Part shown: positions 14,501 through 37,639 of the stretch, in pieces
Numbering within the stretch: position 1 is the first letter of the stretch
Layout: every line of letters begins with the position of its first letter
DNA from: Saccharina japonica
Lineage: Eukaryota; Sar; Phaeophyceae; Laminariales; Laminariaceae
Reading direction: 5' to 3'
Length of the DNA stretch: 64,000 nt
Assembly (NCBI GenBank): GCA_008828725.1
Contig: MEHQ01001542.1
Coordinates: forward strand, 382,321 to 446,320
The notes under the pieces: generated by a model
Seen by the model: only the letters and a program-made list of their open reading frames with translations
What the model was told of the DNA's origin: nothing
Database searches by the model: none
Position numbers and translations under genes: made by a program

Positions 14501-17500
14501 GGGGGGGGGGCGTACTCATTTGTTGCTTGCCTGAGTCTTTTGACCATTGGCCAGGCATCCCTTTCGAGACGGAGAACCGTTTCTACTTCTAAAATAGAGA
14601 CACCCCCAACAGTTGGGCGCTCAGTACGTTGTTTCCATATATTACATAGAAACGTTTTGCTAGTCTTACCCCCTTCCTGTTTCGCTGGTGGGGGGGGGTG
14701 GGGGGTAGGGGATGATAGGTGTAGGGGGTTAGTTATTAACCAATGAACGCATTGATGCTGCTGTGACAAATACTGACGTTTTCTACCCGCTGGGTTGTCA
14801 TGCATTTCGGCCAATCAGCGGCATCCCAGCCTCGGGCCTACTCATGCCGGTACATGCTTCCGCTGTATTATAGTAGTGATCTACAGGGTGTGGTCACGGT
14901 GGTAACGAGCGTATCCCCGGGTTTTTGTCATGTAAATCACATTTCATTCTGATCTGGTAATATCTGCGTTATTACAGTAGAATTATCTGTACACAGAGTC
15001 ACGTGATGATCTGTAGGATACACAATATTTTGAACCCCTTGAGAACTATTAATAACCGGTCCCACATATTTGGGGACAAACTACTTGGAATTAGTGTGGG
15101 ATTGTTTTTTATCAGTTCTGAATGGGTTAATAAATGTCCCAGCCAGAACTCCTTTTATTAACAGGTGTTGCACTGACTCTTGCGCCAGCGCAACATTCGT
15201 CGCAAACTCAGGCCATACGCACAACACGCAATTATCATTAGAACTGCTGCGCAACACGTTTCGCCGCAGGCGAACAAAATGCTGCGGAGCCTTTTTGCGC
15301 GTCCTCGACCTGCGTCCAACGCGTTTTTTTTTGTGGAGGGGGTATTTATCTTCGCCGCAGGCTCGAAAATGCTCAAGGCAGTTTCGCCGCAGTATGCGCG
15401 TACGTAGCGTGCAGTTTTGCAACTATTTTTACAACTGCGTCAGTCATTTTGGGGCAAACAACTTGGAAACAGTACATTATACATGTATCCACATACCGGT
15501 ATGGCACTACTATTAATACTGTACCTGGTACACGTTTAGGCTCTCTTGCATGGTTAAAACTACCGGCCCTCTCATAAGAAAGTGCCCCACAAGAAACTCA
15601 GCCTTAACATTACCGGGGAACTAAGAAAGCCGACAGCTATTATACTGAAGTTAGTGTGGGACACACCCCTTTCTCAAATAAGAAAGTCAGCCTAAGCCCC
15701 GACTTCTGGTTTCTTATGAGCGGGCCGGTACTGTACGTGTATTTTAAGGGTATTTTCAGGCGTGTTTTTAGGCACATACATACCGCAAATGTTGGCCTCC
15801 GGCGGCCCCTACGCGCAGCATGCGCCGGCGGCCCTACGATACATACCAGGTACGCAAGGAGCTCTGGGCTCTGGTCCCAACCACTTGTGATCTGTACGAC
15901 CTAGGCGAGGAAGATCAGGATCTGTGCGACGTATGTACGGAATGGCTTTCTTTGTAGACACCTATGATACTTCGTATGATATGTTCGTAGATTATCTTTG
16001 TCCCGTTTTCCTTTTCCCTCCTCCTTTTTTTCCTTTCTCCCTTTTCTCTTTCTCTTCCCTTTTCCCTTTGGATTGCTTTCATGTTCTCTCACCCTTCTCC
16101 TTTTGGATTGCTTTCACGTTCTCTCGCCCTTTTTCCTTTGGATTGCTCTCATGTTCTCTCGGCTGAGGTGTACGATGTGCCACAGCAGTTACGATGTCAC
16201 GATGCATGCCGTACGTACTGCGTTGTACTTTGTATTTTGTGTATTATTTTTCCCTGAGGTATTCTTCCACTCCAGATATGTATATGTTTTTTTTGGAGCC
16301 TGTCCTGAGACCACGGACTATCTTTTTCGCATCAGTTAATCTAATGTGAGAGCAACAAAAATAGAAATGGCTACTAAAACGTACGCGTACGAACTAATGC
16401 AGTATACTATTATTAATAGGTACAAGCCTGACTGTCCGTAAATATAAGCACCGTTTGGAGTAACTATTCATACAAAGCCGCTCCGGTGGTCTAATTATCG
16501 TGGTTCCCGCGAAATATGCTACTAATAGAGTTGATTCTGTGATATCAACTCCCCACCGCCGTGTTGATATTTTGACTCCATTTGCAAAAATGAAAATTGA
16601 GTCAACTGATGAGAGCGGGTATATGTTATACTCGTAGCGTGGTGGGTATATTAAAAAATTAAAAAAACAACAGCTGTGAGCTCGAGGATTTCGTCGAAAC
16701 TCATCTTTGCTAGCTGAGTGTAATACTTCGATCGCGCGTACTTACGGATTTTATATGTCCTCATGTAGGATGTACATCCCGTATGAGGGGGACACAATCT
16801 GAGGCTGTAGAATTCAGGAAGTGTGTGTCTATTTGTGGGGGAAGAAATAATTTAAATTAAATTAAAGTTAAAATTAAACAGTCTGAAATAAACGTACCAG
16901 GTATACTATAGTGTTCCGACGAGTTTACGTGATAGAGAGGTTATACTATTTGTAGCCATGTATGGTATATAAGAAGAGGTGTGTGAGGACAGGTTATGGA
17001 GTAAAACTTAAAAAGCACCTCTGGATGAATTTTTAATTAATTAGTGATTTGGGTTTTTATAGTGTGCATTACTATTTGTACCTATAAGGTATCTTTAGTG
17101 CAATTAGTAAAACAGCAACAACAACGTTTTATCCTTTATAGCTGTTAAAGGGGTGGGGGGGGGCGGCCCGCGGGGGGACACATACATACAAGGGTATGAA
17201 CCAATCAACCATGTTGACAGGAGGTATGTTAAAATCTAGTATGAATTTTCAGGGTTTTTTTGGGGGGAAATTGTTTGTAACAAGTAAATAGTGGTTAATC
17301 AGACGATTTAATTATAATAGTAGTATTTTATTTTGCAGAAGAGGTGTGTGAGGACAGGTTAGGCGGTAAAACTTAAAGGCACCTGGATGGATCTTAATTA
17401 ATTAGTGATTTGGGTTTTAATATTCGTAGTGTGCATTATTTATTTGTACCTATAAGGTATCTTTAATGGTAATTAGTAGGTAGGGGTTAAAAAAGGTTTT

Positions 17501-19196
17501 TTATATCCCTTATAACTGTTAAAGGGAGGGGGGGGGGGGGGGGGGCGGCGTACTCATTTGTTGCTTGCCTTAGTCATTTGACCATTGACCACGCATCCCT
17601 TTCGAGACGGGGGGGGACACACATAGAGACAGGGGTGTGGACCAATCAACCATGTTGACAGGAGGTATGTTAAAATCTAGTATGAATTTTCAGGGTTTTT
17701 TTTTTGGGGGGAAAATGTTTGTAACAAGTAAATAGTGGTCAATCAGACGTGGTGGGTATATATCATAGGCGCAATTCGACGCGAGTCGACAGGGGAATAA
17801 TGGGCTAAAGTCGTCTATCGGTACAACAGGACTGCAGCTGTACGTAGCGGGGAGGGGGGAGGAAAGCCTGCTATGTGACCCCGGATCTAAGCTACGACTA
17901 CTATTAGCAATAGGAGGGAGAGAGAAAATATCAAATAGGGCCGAAGACAAATAAATACACGGGGAACGGAAAGAAGAAACGAAATAAAAGAGAGTGAGAG
18001 GTCGTACGAATAGTCGCCGAAAGTGCAGAAGGAGCGTGGGTTGGAAAATCCGATGCAAATCACGAGCAGTGGAACGCTGAACCCTATTACACACCTGGTA
18101 TATACCTGGTATGCGCGATAACAACAAAAAGGCACGCACACACATATTGGTCTAGAGTAGCCGAGGGAGAAGGGACGGGGACGACGCCTGTGTTCCGTGA
18201 CCACGCGGCTTTTGCTCAGAAAGGCCGCTGACGGTAAAACCTCCTGTACTACTATTAGTATAATACGAGTAGACGGCAACTACTTACTTATAATATACTC
18301 GTACTCAGTAACGCCAAATAGTGGGTTGAGTGCGCACAGAGGTGCGATCGTTTTTCAGCGCTCGTTTTCCCGACAACGGTCTTAAGGGCTAAATAAACGT
18401 CGGAAATGATATTTTCGGAACGTCGGAAATTATATTTTCGGAAGGTTCTCGACCAGATCTTTCCGCGAAAACACCTTGTTCGGTATGTACAGTATTGATT
18501 GAGTATCGGCGGCCTTGACCTTAACACGTTCCCGTTATGGGAAAAATCGAGCGCCGAAAAACGATCGTACACCCCTGTGCGATTTCAACGCTCTTTATGC
18601 TTATAGATACCACTCTGTCCCGAAATATAAGCACTTTTTGTACATTAGTACTAAAGAAAAAATGCTTATATTTCGGGCCAGATTGGTACAGTTCAATGCA
18701 CCTAATAAGAAACAGGCTATTAAGAAACAGGCTTGAGATTCAAGAGTAGAATAAGAAATTCGGGAGTCGTTCTCTTGAAATTATTGTAGTGTAGAAAGCA
18801 CCCTCACTCAAAATAAGAAATCCAATCTGGACCATATTCCCTGTTTCTCCTCAGGTGTCCTGTACTACTGTATGTAGTATACGACAGTATTACGGGGGAC
18901 CTTTAGTAAATCGTAGGACCAAATATTGTTATTAATAGTAAAAGTAGGGAAATACATTTTCATAGGTTTTTGTGTTCACTTTAGGTCCCCATTTACTATG
19001 GACCCCCCCCCGGAAATTAGTACTGCTGTACAAGAAATGATAGAACAACAAGACAGATATGCACACTACGGCTGTAAAACAAACAAAGAAAAGGTCTCAC
19101 CGTGTCCTTGGCGGCGAAGATCTCGTCCGTCTTGGCCGAGAATGACCGCGCCGCGCTTAGCGAAGCTGGCCTTCGCAGGGTCGCCTGAAGAGCGAC
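404..19196 (-). CDS. gcvP: Glycine dehydrogenase (decarboxylating) P protein, N-terminal half; 10 exons, gene runs off the left edge
   Basis: The PLP-dependent P protein of the mitochondrial glycine cleavage system decarboxylates glycine and passes the aminomethyl group to H protein; it is the key mitochondrial step of photorespiration. Exons on the minus strand in coding order: 19100-19196, 14151-14273, 7353-7427, 6764-6925, 5690-5769, 5063-5177, 4566-4685, 3090-3208, 2249-2392, 404-546. All have GT donors and AG acceptors, and every junction but one keeps frame. Diagnostic peptides are [68 protein letters not shown] and [16 protein letters not shown]. The first exon reads like the end of a mitochondrial presequence ([15 protein letters not shown]). 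The exon carrying the usual RDKATSNICTAQ-type block between 2249 and 546 is not found. The catalytic-lysine C-terminal half lies outside the window. The start codon was not located; it should be upstream of 19196. Identity is from recalled family sequence, not a search. Confidence 0.93.
727..2150. repeat. (C22T)60 minisatellite
   Basis: Every T from 771 to 2151 is exactly 23 bases from the next (60 intervals), with no other interruption. It lies in the gcvP interval, where the pre-mRNA strand would be G22A. No coding exon can be read in it, although a conserved gcvP exon is expected between 2249 and 546. Confidence 0.97.
2249..2392 (-). CDS. gcvP: gcvP exon: YGGPHAAF ... MQTREQHI
   Basis: 144 nt; the first G completes the Gly codon of the previous exon. 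It codes [20 protein letters not shown] then [20 protein letters not shown] and QTREQHI, and ends AG in phase 2. The expected continuation (R)DKATSNICTAQ is not found downstream; a pure C22T array begins 100 bp away. Confidence 0.93.
2938..3112. repeat. Tandem duplication of a gcvP exon end and donor (~89 bp x2)
   Basis: 2940-3022 and 3029-3112 share CCCGT.TGATACGGTAATA, an A-rich stretch, CGCCCACTCACCCGAGG and GGAACACCGAATCGC. The second is the true exon end with donor; the first is a copy inside the intron. A third fragment, CGCTGCGCGGAGCCGACGG, lies at 2628-2646. Confidence 0.85.
3090..3208 (-). CDS. gcvP: gcvP exon: [20 protein letters not shown]
   Basis: 119 nt, starting in phase 0 and ending GG in phase 2. 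It codes [20 protein letters not shown] then [10 protein letters not shown]. The exon 3' end with its donor GTGAGTG is repeated about 89 bp downstream in the intron (2989-3022). Confidence 0.93.
3880..4560. repeat. CA-rich (ACAACAC) satellite
   Basis: Degenerate ACACAACAC tracts with recurring units such as GTTTGAAGACAACACACAAC fill the gcvP intron right up to the exon donor at 4565. Confidence 0.9.
4566..4685 (-). CDS. gcvP: gcvP exon: [17 protein letters not shown]
   Basis: 40 codons, phase 0/0, [20 protein letters not shown] ending in KKAHD. The donor GTGGGT lies immediately beside a long CA-rich repeat filling 3890-4560. Confidence 0.9.
5063..5177 (-). CDS. gcvP: gcvP exon: DDCHPQTI block
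   Basis: 115 nt; the first base completes the Met codon of the previous exon. It reads [20 protein letters not shown] then [18 protein letters not shown]. The donor is GTGAGC. Confidence 0.93.
5437..5590. repeat. (TAC/CTA)n microsatellite
   Basis: Uninterrupted ACT/CTA triplets with a short TATTAATAC section, in a gcvP intron. Confidence 0.9.
5690..5769 (-). CDS. gcvP: gcvP exon: [16 protein letters not shown]
   Basis: 80 nt, entering in phase 0 and leaving in phase 2 (AT|G), coding [20 protein letters not shown] and so on. This is the active-site segment [11 protein letters not shown] found in all P proteins. Confidence 0.93.
5905..6060. repeat. GGGTCGGGTC-rich repeat
   Basis: Degenerate CGGGTCGGGTC and GACCCGGCCCG units with internal complementarity, inside a gcvP intron. 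Confidence 0.6.
6440..6740. repeat. ~60 bp tandem repeat
   Basis: Five to six copies of CCAACCAACGCTG...TCTCATTCCGACCATC within a gcvP intron, just downstream of the acceptor side of exon 5690-5769. Confidence 0.8.
6764..6925 (-). CDS. gcvP: gcvP exon: IGMGY / [13 protein letters not shown] block
   Basis: 54 codons, phase 0/0, containing [20 protein letters not shown] and [20 protein letters not shown], the best conserved N-terminal region of the family. The next intron contains a tandem repeat of about 60 bp (6440-6740). Confidence 0.95.
7138..7330. repeat. AGGCT pentamer array
   Basis: About 35 degenerate units of AGGCT/ACGCT (TAGGCTAGGCTACGC) in the gcvP intron between exons 7353-7427 and 6764-6925. 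Confidence 0.85.
7353..7427 (-). CDS. gcvP: gcvP exon: [17 protein letters not shown]
   Basis: 25 codons, phase 0/0, acceptor AACAG and donor GTGCGT. It corresponds to the segment of other P proteins that precedes the NFIGMGY block. Confidence 0.9.
7549..7634. mobile_element. Stowaway-like MITE, copy 1
   Basis: ACCACGCTGTCCCTAAATAT ... GTTCGGGACAGAGTGGTGTA: imperfect terminal inverted repeats around an AT-rich 40 bp core, ~84 bp in all. Confidence 0.65.
8783..8884. mobile_element. GGACCATAGTAAATAGGACC MITE, copy 1
   Basis: A family of ~110 bp with inverted ends CTATTACGGGGGACCATAGT / ACTATGGTCCCCCGTAATAG and a core AAACCTA.ATATT...ACTAACAA.ATTTGGTCC. This copy sits 5' of a GATC-rich element. 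Non-coding. Confidence 0.8.
8935..9265. repeat. GATC-rich dispersed element, copy 1
   Basis: Dense GATCTAGATC and GATGATCTG motifs with the shared phrases CTCGTGACAGATCAT, GTGTGGGACCTGGATGATCT and GGATATGTTTCCTGGATTCC. The same order recurs at 23.0, 23.7, 35.9 and 38.6 kb. Confidence 0.65.
9268..9370. mobile_element. GGACCATAGTAAATAGGACC MITE, copy 2
   Basis: Left end ATTATGGGGGAGCATAGTAA is present; the right end is degraded after GTCCTATTTACTGTAG. Confidence 0.7.
9965..10073. mobile_element. GGACCATAGTAAATAGGACC MITE, copy 3
   Basis: TAGTAAATAGGACCTACAGT ... CAATATTTGGTCCCCTATTT ACTTTGGTCCACCGTAAT, directly left of the palindrome array at 10.1-11.4 kb. Confidence 0.7.
10279..10662. repeat. 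~384 bp palindrome A
   Basis: The left arm GGACGACGGCTCACGGGCTT ... CAAACGTGCCCCAGCATGCG ... GGCACTCTACAGGACGAGCG is mirrored by CCTGTAGAGTGCC ... CGCATGCTGGGGCACGTTTG ... AAGCCCGTGAGCCGTCGTCC. Arms about 190 bp, near-perfect over long stretches. Confidence 0.9.
10847..11268. repeat. ~420 bp palindrome B, related to A
   Basis: Same internal landmarks as A (CAAACGTGCCCCAGCA ... GCACTCTACA ... TGTAGAGTG ... GCTGGGGCACGTTTG), but the arms diverge from A while remaining complementary to each other. Confidence 0.9.
11690..11870 (-). repeat. Dispersed repeat with CGAGGATTTCGTCGAAACTC end, copy 1
   Basis: Antisense to the copies at 16.67 and 57.2 kb: TGAGTTTCGACGAGATCCTCGA, the CATCCTGCATGAGGACAAAT core and CCGGATTCTGCAGCTTCAGA. 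Confidence 0.65.
12045..12405. repeat. ~55-65 bp tandem repeat
   Basis: Seven copies of GTCCCTGAAAGCTTGGGGGC AGCTAAAAAAAAGGTACTG with a variable ACTGATACTAGT spacer, in the 6.7 kb gcvP intron. Confidence 0.92.
12400..12480 (-). pseudogene. Diverged copy of gcvP exon 14151-14273 3' end
   Basis: It shares AACGGATG(A/G)AGTGGGGCACC plus neighbouring GGTCTC and AGTTAC intron bases with 14118-14190. In one frame it reads VPHFIRSK (compare VPHSIRLD), then a stop. The donor is GGCGAG instead of GGTGAG. A further relative sits at 12745-12790. Confidence 0.6.
12745..12790 (-). repeat. Second relative of the 12.4 kb exon-like fragment
   Basis: GTGGGGCATCTACACTCTAG ... TTTGTCCGCGAGA parallels GTGGGGCACCAACTCTAATC ... 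TTCGTCCGCGAAA at 12448-12488, followed in both by a GTTCTAAAAAA run. Confidence 0.6.
12858..12978. mobile_element. GGACCATAGTAAATAGGACC MITE, copy 4
   Basis: TATTACGGGAGAGTATAGTA ... ACTATGGTCCCCCGTAATAG with internal TTACTAGTGTTTACTATGG. Confidence 0.75.
13413..13537. mobile_element. GGACCATAGTAAATAGGACC MITE, copy 5
   Basis: CTATTACGGAGGGCCATAGT ... ACTATGGTCCCTCGTAATAG. Left and right ends carry the complementary change (GGAGGG / CCCTC), so the termini still pair. Confidence 0.85.
14151..14273 (-). CDS. gcvP: gcvP exon: FARRHIGP block
   Basis: 41 codons, phase 0 at both ends, from [20 protein letters not shown] to [11 protein letters not shown]. This matches the first conserved block of mature P proteins. 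It is followed by a 6.7 kb intron (14150-7428), the longest in the gene, which contains two diverged copies of this exon's 3' end near 12.4 and 12.75 kb. Confidence 0.92.
14366..14429 (+). mobile_element. S element, diverged copy
   Basis: GTATTAATTTGTTGCGTGCC TTGGTCATTTGGCCATTGAC ... TCTCTTTCGAGACGGAG. Confidence 0.75.
14512..14574 (+). mobile_element. S element copy
   Basis: Preceded by G12C; GTACTCATTTGTTGCTTGCC TGAGTCTTTTGACCATTGGC ... CCCTTTCGAGACGGAG. Confidence 0.8.
15030..15140. mobile_element. TTAA-flanked piggyBac-like MITE, copy 3
   Basis: AACCCCTTGAGAACT ... TTTGGGGACAAACTACTTGG ... CAGTTCTGAATGGGTTAA. A diverged subfamily with a GTCCCACAxATTTGGGGACA core. Confidence 0.65.
16670..16835 (+). 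repeat. Dispersed repeat with CGAGGATTTCGTCGAAACTC end, copy 2
   Basis: CTCGAGGATTTCGTCGAAAC, CTGAGTGTAATACTTCGATC, TGTCCTCATGTAGGATGTAC, TGAGGCTGTAGAATTCAGGA. Confidence 0.7.
16972..17305. repeat. ~335 bp direct repeat, copy 1 (empty site)
   Basis: GAAGAGGTGTGTGAGGACAG to AATCAGACG. It is matched by 17338-17749, which differs mainly by a ~60 bp insertion between G-runs (see S element). In the 6.7 kb-class intron of gcvP upstream of exon 14151-14273. Confidence 0.9.
17338..17749. repeat. ~410 bp direct repeat, copy 2 (filled site)
   Basis: The same order of phrases as copy 1, including ACCAATCAACCATGTTGACA and GGAGGTATGTTAAAATCTAG, with an S element inside its G-run. Confidence 0.9.
17550..17609 (+). 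mobile_element. S element (~60 bp), inserted copy
   Basis: GTACTCATTTGTTGCTTGCC ... TGACCATTGACCACGCATCC CTTTCGAGACGG, between a G-run and a second G-run. The corresponding point in the sister repeat (about 17165-17175) has only CCGC there, so this is a filled/empty pair. Confidence 0.8.
18607..18692. mobile_element. Stowaway-like MITE, copy 2
   Basis: The clearest copy: TACCACTCTGTCCCGAAATA TAAGCA ... TGCTTATATTTCGGGCCAGA TTGGTA, bounded by TA. The ends resemble plant Stowaway ends (CTCCCTCCGTCCCAAAATAT). Confidence 0.75.
18690..18870. repeat. Dispersed AATAAGAAATTCGAGAGTC element
   Basis: ATAAGAAACAGGCT..GAGATT ... AATAAGAAATTCGGGAGTCG ... AGCACCCTC.CTCAAA.AAGAAATCC ... GGTGTCCTGTAC. Related copies lie at 15560-15730, 23395-23545, 24000-24240 and 41945-42055. 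Confidence 0.6.
18888..19015. mobile_element. GGACCATAGTAAATAGGACC MITE, copy 6
   Basis: AGTATTACGGGGGACCTTTA ... TTACTATGGACCCCCCCCCG. It ends about 85 bp from the gcvP exon at 19100-19196, in the intron just downstream of it. Confidence 0.75.
19100..19196 (-). CDS. gcvP: gcvP exon 1 or 2: presequence end
   Basis: The frame reads [18 protein letters not shown] then [13 protein letters not shown], and ends in phase 0 at a GTGAGA donor (19099-19098). It is rich in Arg, Ser and Ala with no acidic residue until TDE, as in mitochondrial targeting peptides, and joins FARRHIGP directly. The 5' boundary uses the AG at 19198-19197 after a pyrimidine tract; a second AG lies a few codons inside. No Met start is in this exon. 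Confidence 0.75.
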
Positions 19197-22100
19197 CTGG
19201 GAAGGATAGAAAGACCACGAGAGAGGGAGAAAGATATGCGGAGGAGAACAAAATGTTATATATACGAAGGAGAGTGCAGACAGTGAGCAATGGAGAGATA
19301 AGGGGGGATGTGCTTGATATTCATGCATGGCCGTAGCCATTTGACCATAAGGGGGTGTACTTCATTTTCATATATGGCCGTCGGGGGGGGGGGGGGAAGG
19401 GGAGAAAAGGGGGGGCGCGTGAGGGGGGTGTACTCATGTGGTGCATGACCGTAGTCGTATGACCATAGACCCTCGCATCCCTACAATGCCGGGACGGAGC
19501 ACGTTGGGTTTTCACCAATTTTAGGCAGTCATTGCTTGCGCAAAGCGCGAAGCACCGTGAGGTGTTGGGGCAAGTCGCAAGAAGGGTGAGCTGCATCCTA
19601 CTACCTAAGAACCGCTTATGGGGTGGACTTGCATATGGACGACACCTTCCAATGAGTTGATTTTATTTCTGGTGTCAGCCCGGGGGGGGGGGCGGGGCCG
19701 GGGGGGAGATGAGAGAGGAAAGTTTGGGTACGCAGACGAGAAGGAGGTAGGGGGGGGGGCGGGGTGATGGACAATGCCAGAGGTTGGTTGATTGGAAGCA
19801 ATGGGATGGGAAGAGGGGGGGGACGAGAGATGAAACGTTCTTTGAGGTTGACGGGAAAAGAGAGAAGGAGTGTACCCGTCCATCCGTATTTATACACGCA
19901 CTTGTGCACGTAGTGTACGATCAATACTACAGTTACGAGTACGAGTAGTTCGGATTAGTTAGTTGTTGTAACTACGTTGTCGGTAACACAGCAGCAGCGG
20001 TCATTGTTCAATACCAACAGCAGTGAAAACTCAGGATACACGAGACAGCAGGCAGTACGTGTTGTTGCTGTGCTGTGCGATATCGCAGAACCCAATCGAA
20101 AGAGGTATGATAACCAGCACGGAGTGTTGGTGTCTGCACGTAGGATACAAACCAGGATCGATCATGGTTGTTTCGGATGAAAACACAAAAATATGGAGAC
20201 ATCGTCAGATCGACAGCGACTCGCGACATTCGAAGCCGGACAGACATCATCATCAATAGGAGCAGCAGCAGTACGTACCTGGGTGTCGCCCGTACACGAG
20301 CTCTACGACTATTCATGTGACAATGAAAACAAGTCACTACTCGTACTCTACAGGAGTGTGCGATGATATTTATTTTTGTGGAGTCTGCCTGGTACGTATG
20401 TATGTGCCTGGGTACGTATTTTTGTATTTTTGGTGATATTTTTATAGCTGGTGACCGGGGGGCGGGGTAGCTAGACTCTGGCAAAAGAGCGAACTCAGCA
20501 CCCAGCGTGTCGTACAAAACATGGACGAGGCAAGCAAGCAGACCCAAGTACAGCAGTAGTACCTCGAGATGGCTCGGTCCACACGTAATTATTCTCACAG
20601 CTGGCCCTTCGCCTTCGAATACGTTTGGCACCAGCACTGCTGCAATAAAACGGTACTTTACATGAAATCAGCATTGATTGCCTTTGGGTACGAGTAGCTT
20701 GATGAACAACCAAGGAGGCAAGACATATGATACGCACAGCATGCAGCGTTGCTGAGAACACACACACAGGCCCGTTATGCCAGGCGAGGGACGACGAAGC
20801 CCCGAGAGAGACATAGGATCCACAACGCGTTGCGTCAGTGACCTGCTGTACGTAGGGTATTGGAGAAATCTACCGCAAGCATGACTTGGGAACTTTGAAA
20901 CGCCCTGTTCTCGTCACATGACACACAGCAGCAGCAGCAGCAGCGCAAGCATATGCGACACGTACGCGTTTCCTATCCTGCTTGGGAAAGGGGGAAAATA
21001 GCCGATTGGTCAGGGAAAAAGGACCGCAGCCATCGCAGAGATCAACATGAAGACACAGCCCCACCGCTCGGTAGAATATCGCAGACGACATATACGGAAG
21101 GTGGTACAGGAAGGAGCTCGCTAACGGCCTCTTGCCCTGTGCATGTCTGCATGAGGTATATATGTGTGTGCTACAGCTTGCTTACCCGGCTAGCAGAGAA
21201 TCTCCCAGCAATCATGATCACAGCCCTCGAGAAAAGCTTAGCGAGCGCCCGTCACAGGGGTCCGAAGAAGCAGCTCCGCAGGGCGGGAGTCGCTACCGGT
21301 GTCGACCGGATGTGGGTTCGTGGTAGCTCGGACGCGAGGGACAGCAGCGCGGTGGAGGAATGGAGGTGGCTGGGTGGGGCGTGGCAATTGGTTGTGTGTG
21401 TTCGTAGGTGGGCTGGGCTGGCTGCGCTGAAGATTTTGATGTTTTTGTATGACCACATCATCCCACGAAAATGGCGTGTTTCCCCTTGTTCTGCTGTCGC
21501 AGAAAAAAAAATGCATGGAAAAAGCGGCCTGTTTTTAAATATTGGTGCGATTTGCGATATAATTTATTTGTTTGCGATTTTACTCAAAGAATCCACGATT
21601 CCCTGGGAGCGTACGAAGTCCCACGATGTTCGTAAATGTAAAGGGCCCTTATACTTACATTTATTATACTTAACGATCGTTATATTTATGGATACATGTA
21701 TGTGCGATGTGCATACCGAAAAATCTACAAGCTATATATACACAGCAAGCAGTAGATATATCTCGAAACCAGGGGCCAAGGGGAGATATGGCAAAGGTAT
21801 ACAATTTCGGGGGCTCCATTTAGCTCGTAGCCCGAGCTACCTCGAGCTACCTTGGCCGTGCGAGAGATGTGGTGAGCACGACGAGTCGTTGGTTCAACGC
21901 GGCTCGCAAAACATTGGGGCAAGCACTTTATTTACGAATACGAGACAAAACAATTTAAAATGCGATTTATTTATCTTTGAAATAATTTGTCGCGATATCA
22001 GGATTGCCCCGCGCAATTATTGCGGCGGGAAAAAAAATGCACCAAAAAGAAACATCACGTGTCTTTCGTTGTCTTGCGTTGCTTTGGCACGACGAGACGA

Positions 22101-22202
22101 CAGGAACAGCTTGGTTGGGTAAAAAAGGTCACTGCTGTAGGCTCAGGACTTAGCCTGAACCTGGTGTGGAGCAGGCGAAGCAGCTTGAGGAATAAGCCTG
22201 CC
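19197..22202. promoter_or_regulatory. Divergent intergenic region between gcvP and PLGG1
   Basis: About 3 kb between the last visible exon of each gene, which point away from each other; it must hold both 5' ends. It contains L-element fragments (19319-19690), a G-rich stretch and (CAG)5 at about 20926. No TATA or initiator can be assigned with confidence. A 389-codon frame at 20953-22122 has no recognisable motif. Confidence 0.5.
19425..19690 (+). mobile_element. L element 5' half
   Basis: GGGGGGTGTACTCATGTGGT GCATGACCGTAG ... GCTGCATCCTACTACCTAAG ... TTTATTTCTGGTGT, truncated at a G-run. A short L/S start (TACTTCATTTTCATATATGG CCG) lies just upstream at 19358. Together they overlap the gcvP promoter side. 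Confidence 0.8.
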
Positions 22203-36889
<14,687 letters not shown>

Positions 36890-37099
36890 AAGAACAAAAC
36901 AACAACAAAAAACTCCGAATAAACAAACTGAATATAAAAATCGGGTGGTGTTCGGAACAGCCTCGCACGGAAACCAACCGCGTGTGACAGTTATTTTGGT
37001 CGCCACCACGATTAATTTTTTTTTCCCTCCGCCTTGTTTTGGCGGGAGTCAAGTCAAATCTCTGCAGCAAGTCAGAGAAGAGCTATATACGAGTAACAG

Positions 37100-37275
37100 T
37101 ACGCACGTAATTCGAGAGGGGCTTCGATGAATAATTTCGGGAGAGGTTCCGATGGGTAAATGCTCGAGGAGGGTCTTCGACATGTGATTCGAAAGGGGGA
37201 TTTGATTGTTAGTAGTAGTTTGGGACGGGCGTTCGATGAGTAATTCGAGAGGGGTTTCGATGAAGAGAGGCCCTG
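37100..37275. repeat. ATTCGAGAGGGGTTTCGATG repeat
   Basis: Four to five degenerate copies of AATTCGAGAGGGGTTTCGAT GA just downstream of the PLGG1 stop. No polyadenylation signal stands out. Confidence 0.65.
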
Positions 37276-37639
37276 CCATTTTTATTTTTTATTTTTTTAG
37301 TTCCGGCCGGACTACGTAGGCGAAAGGGTGTGAAGGTGGTGAGGTGATTTTTCTAGGAGTTGAGAGAGAAGCAGGCAGGCCGGGTGGGGAGGGGAGGGGT
37401 GGGAGGGGTGTGTGGGTTGGGGCGTGCAACGTTTTGTTTTCTGAGCGCTTCGTTTTCGGGGCGTAAATTTCTGGTAACAAATTCTCTTGTTTCGTTCTCC
37501 ATTCCCCAAAAAACAAAAAAATGCCGATGAGTAGGTTGTATTTTCGTGCAAAAACCTGTCCCGTTTTCCTTTGGAAGTAGTTCTACTACCGTGCGTACGA
37601 TTCGTACAAAACCGTTTTTACGGTTTTACCGTTGCCTTT

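Noticed and set aside
20953..22122. 389-codon open frame between gcvP and PLGG1
   Set aside because: No recognisable motif, mixed composition and no coding-like third positions; the region also has open frames on other strands. Its length is notable but not sufficient.
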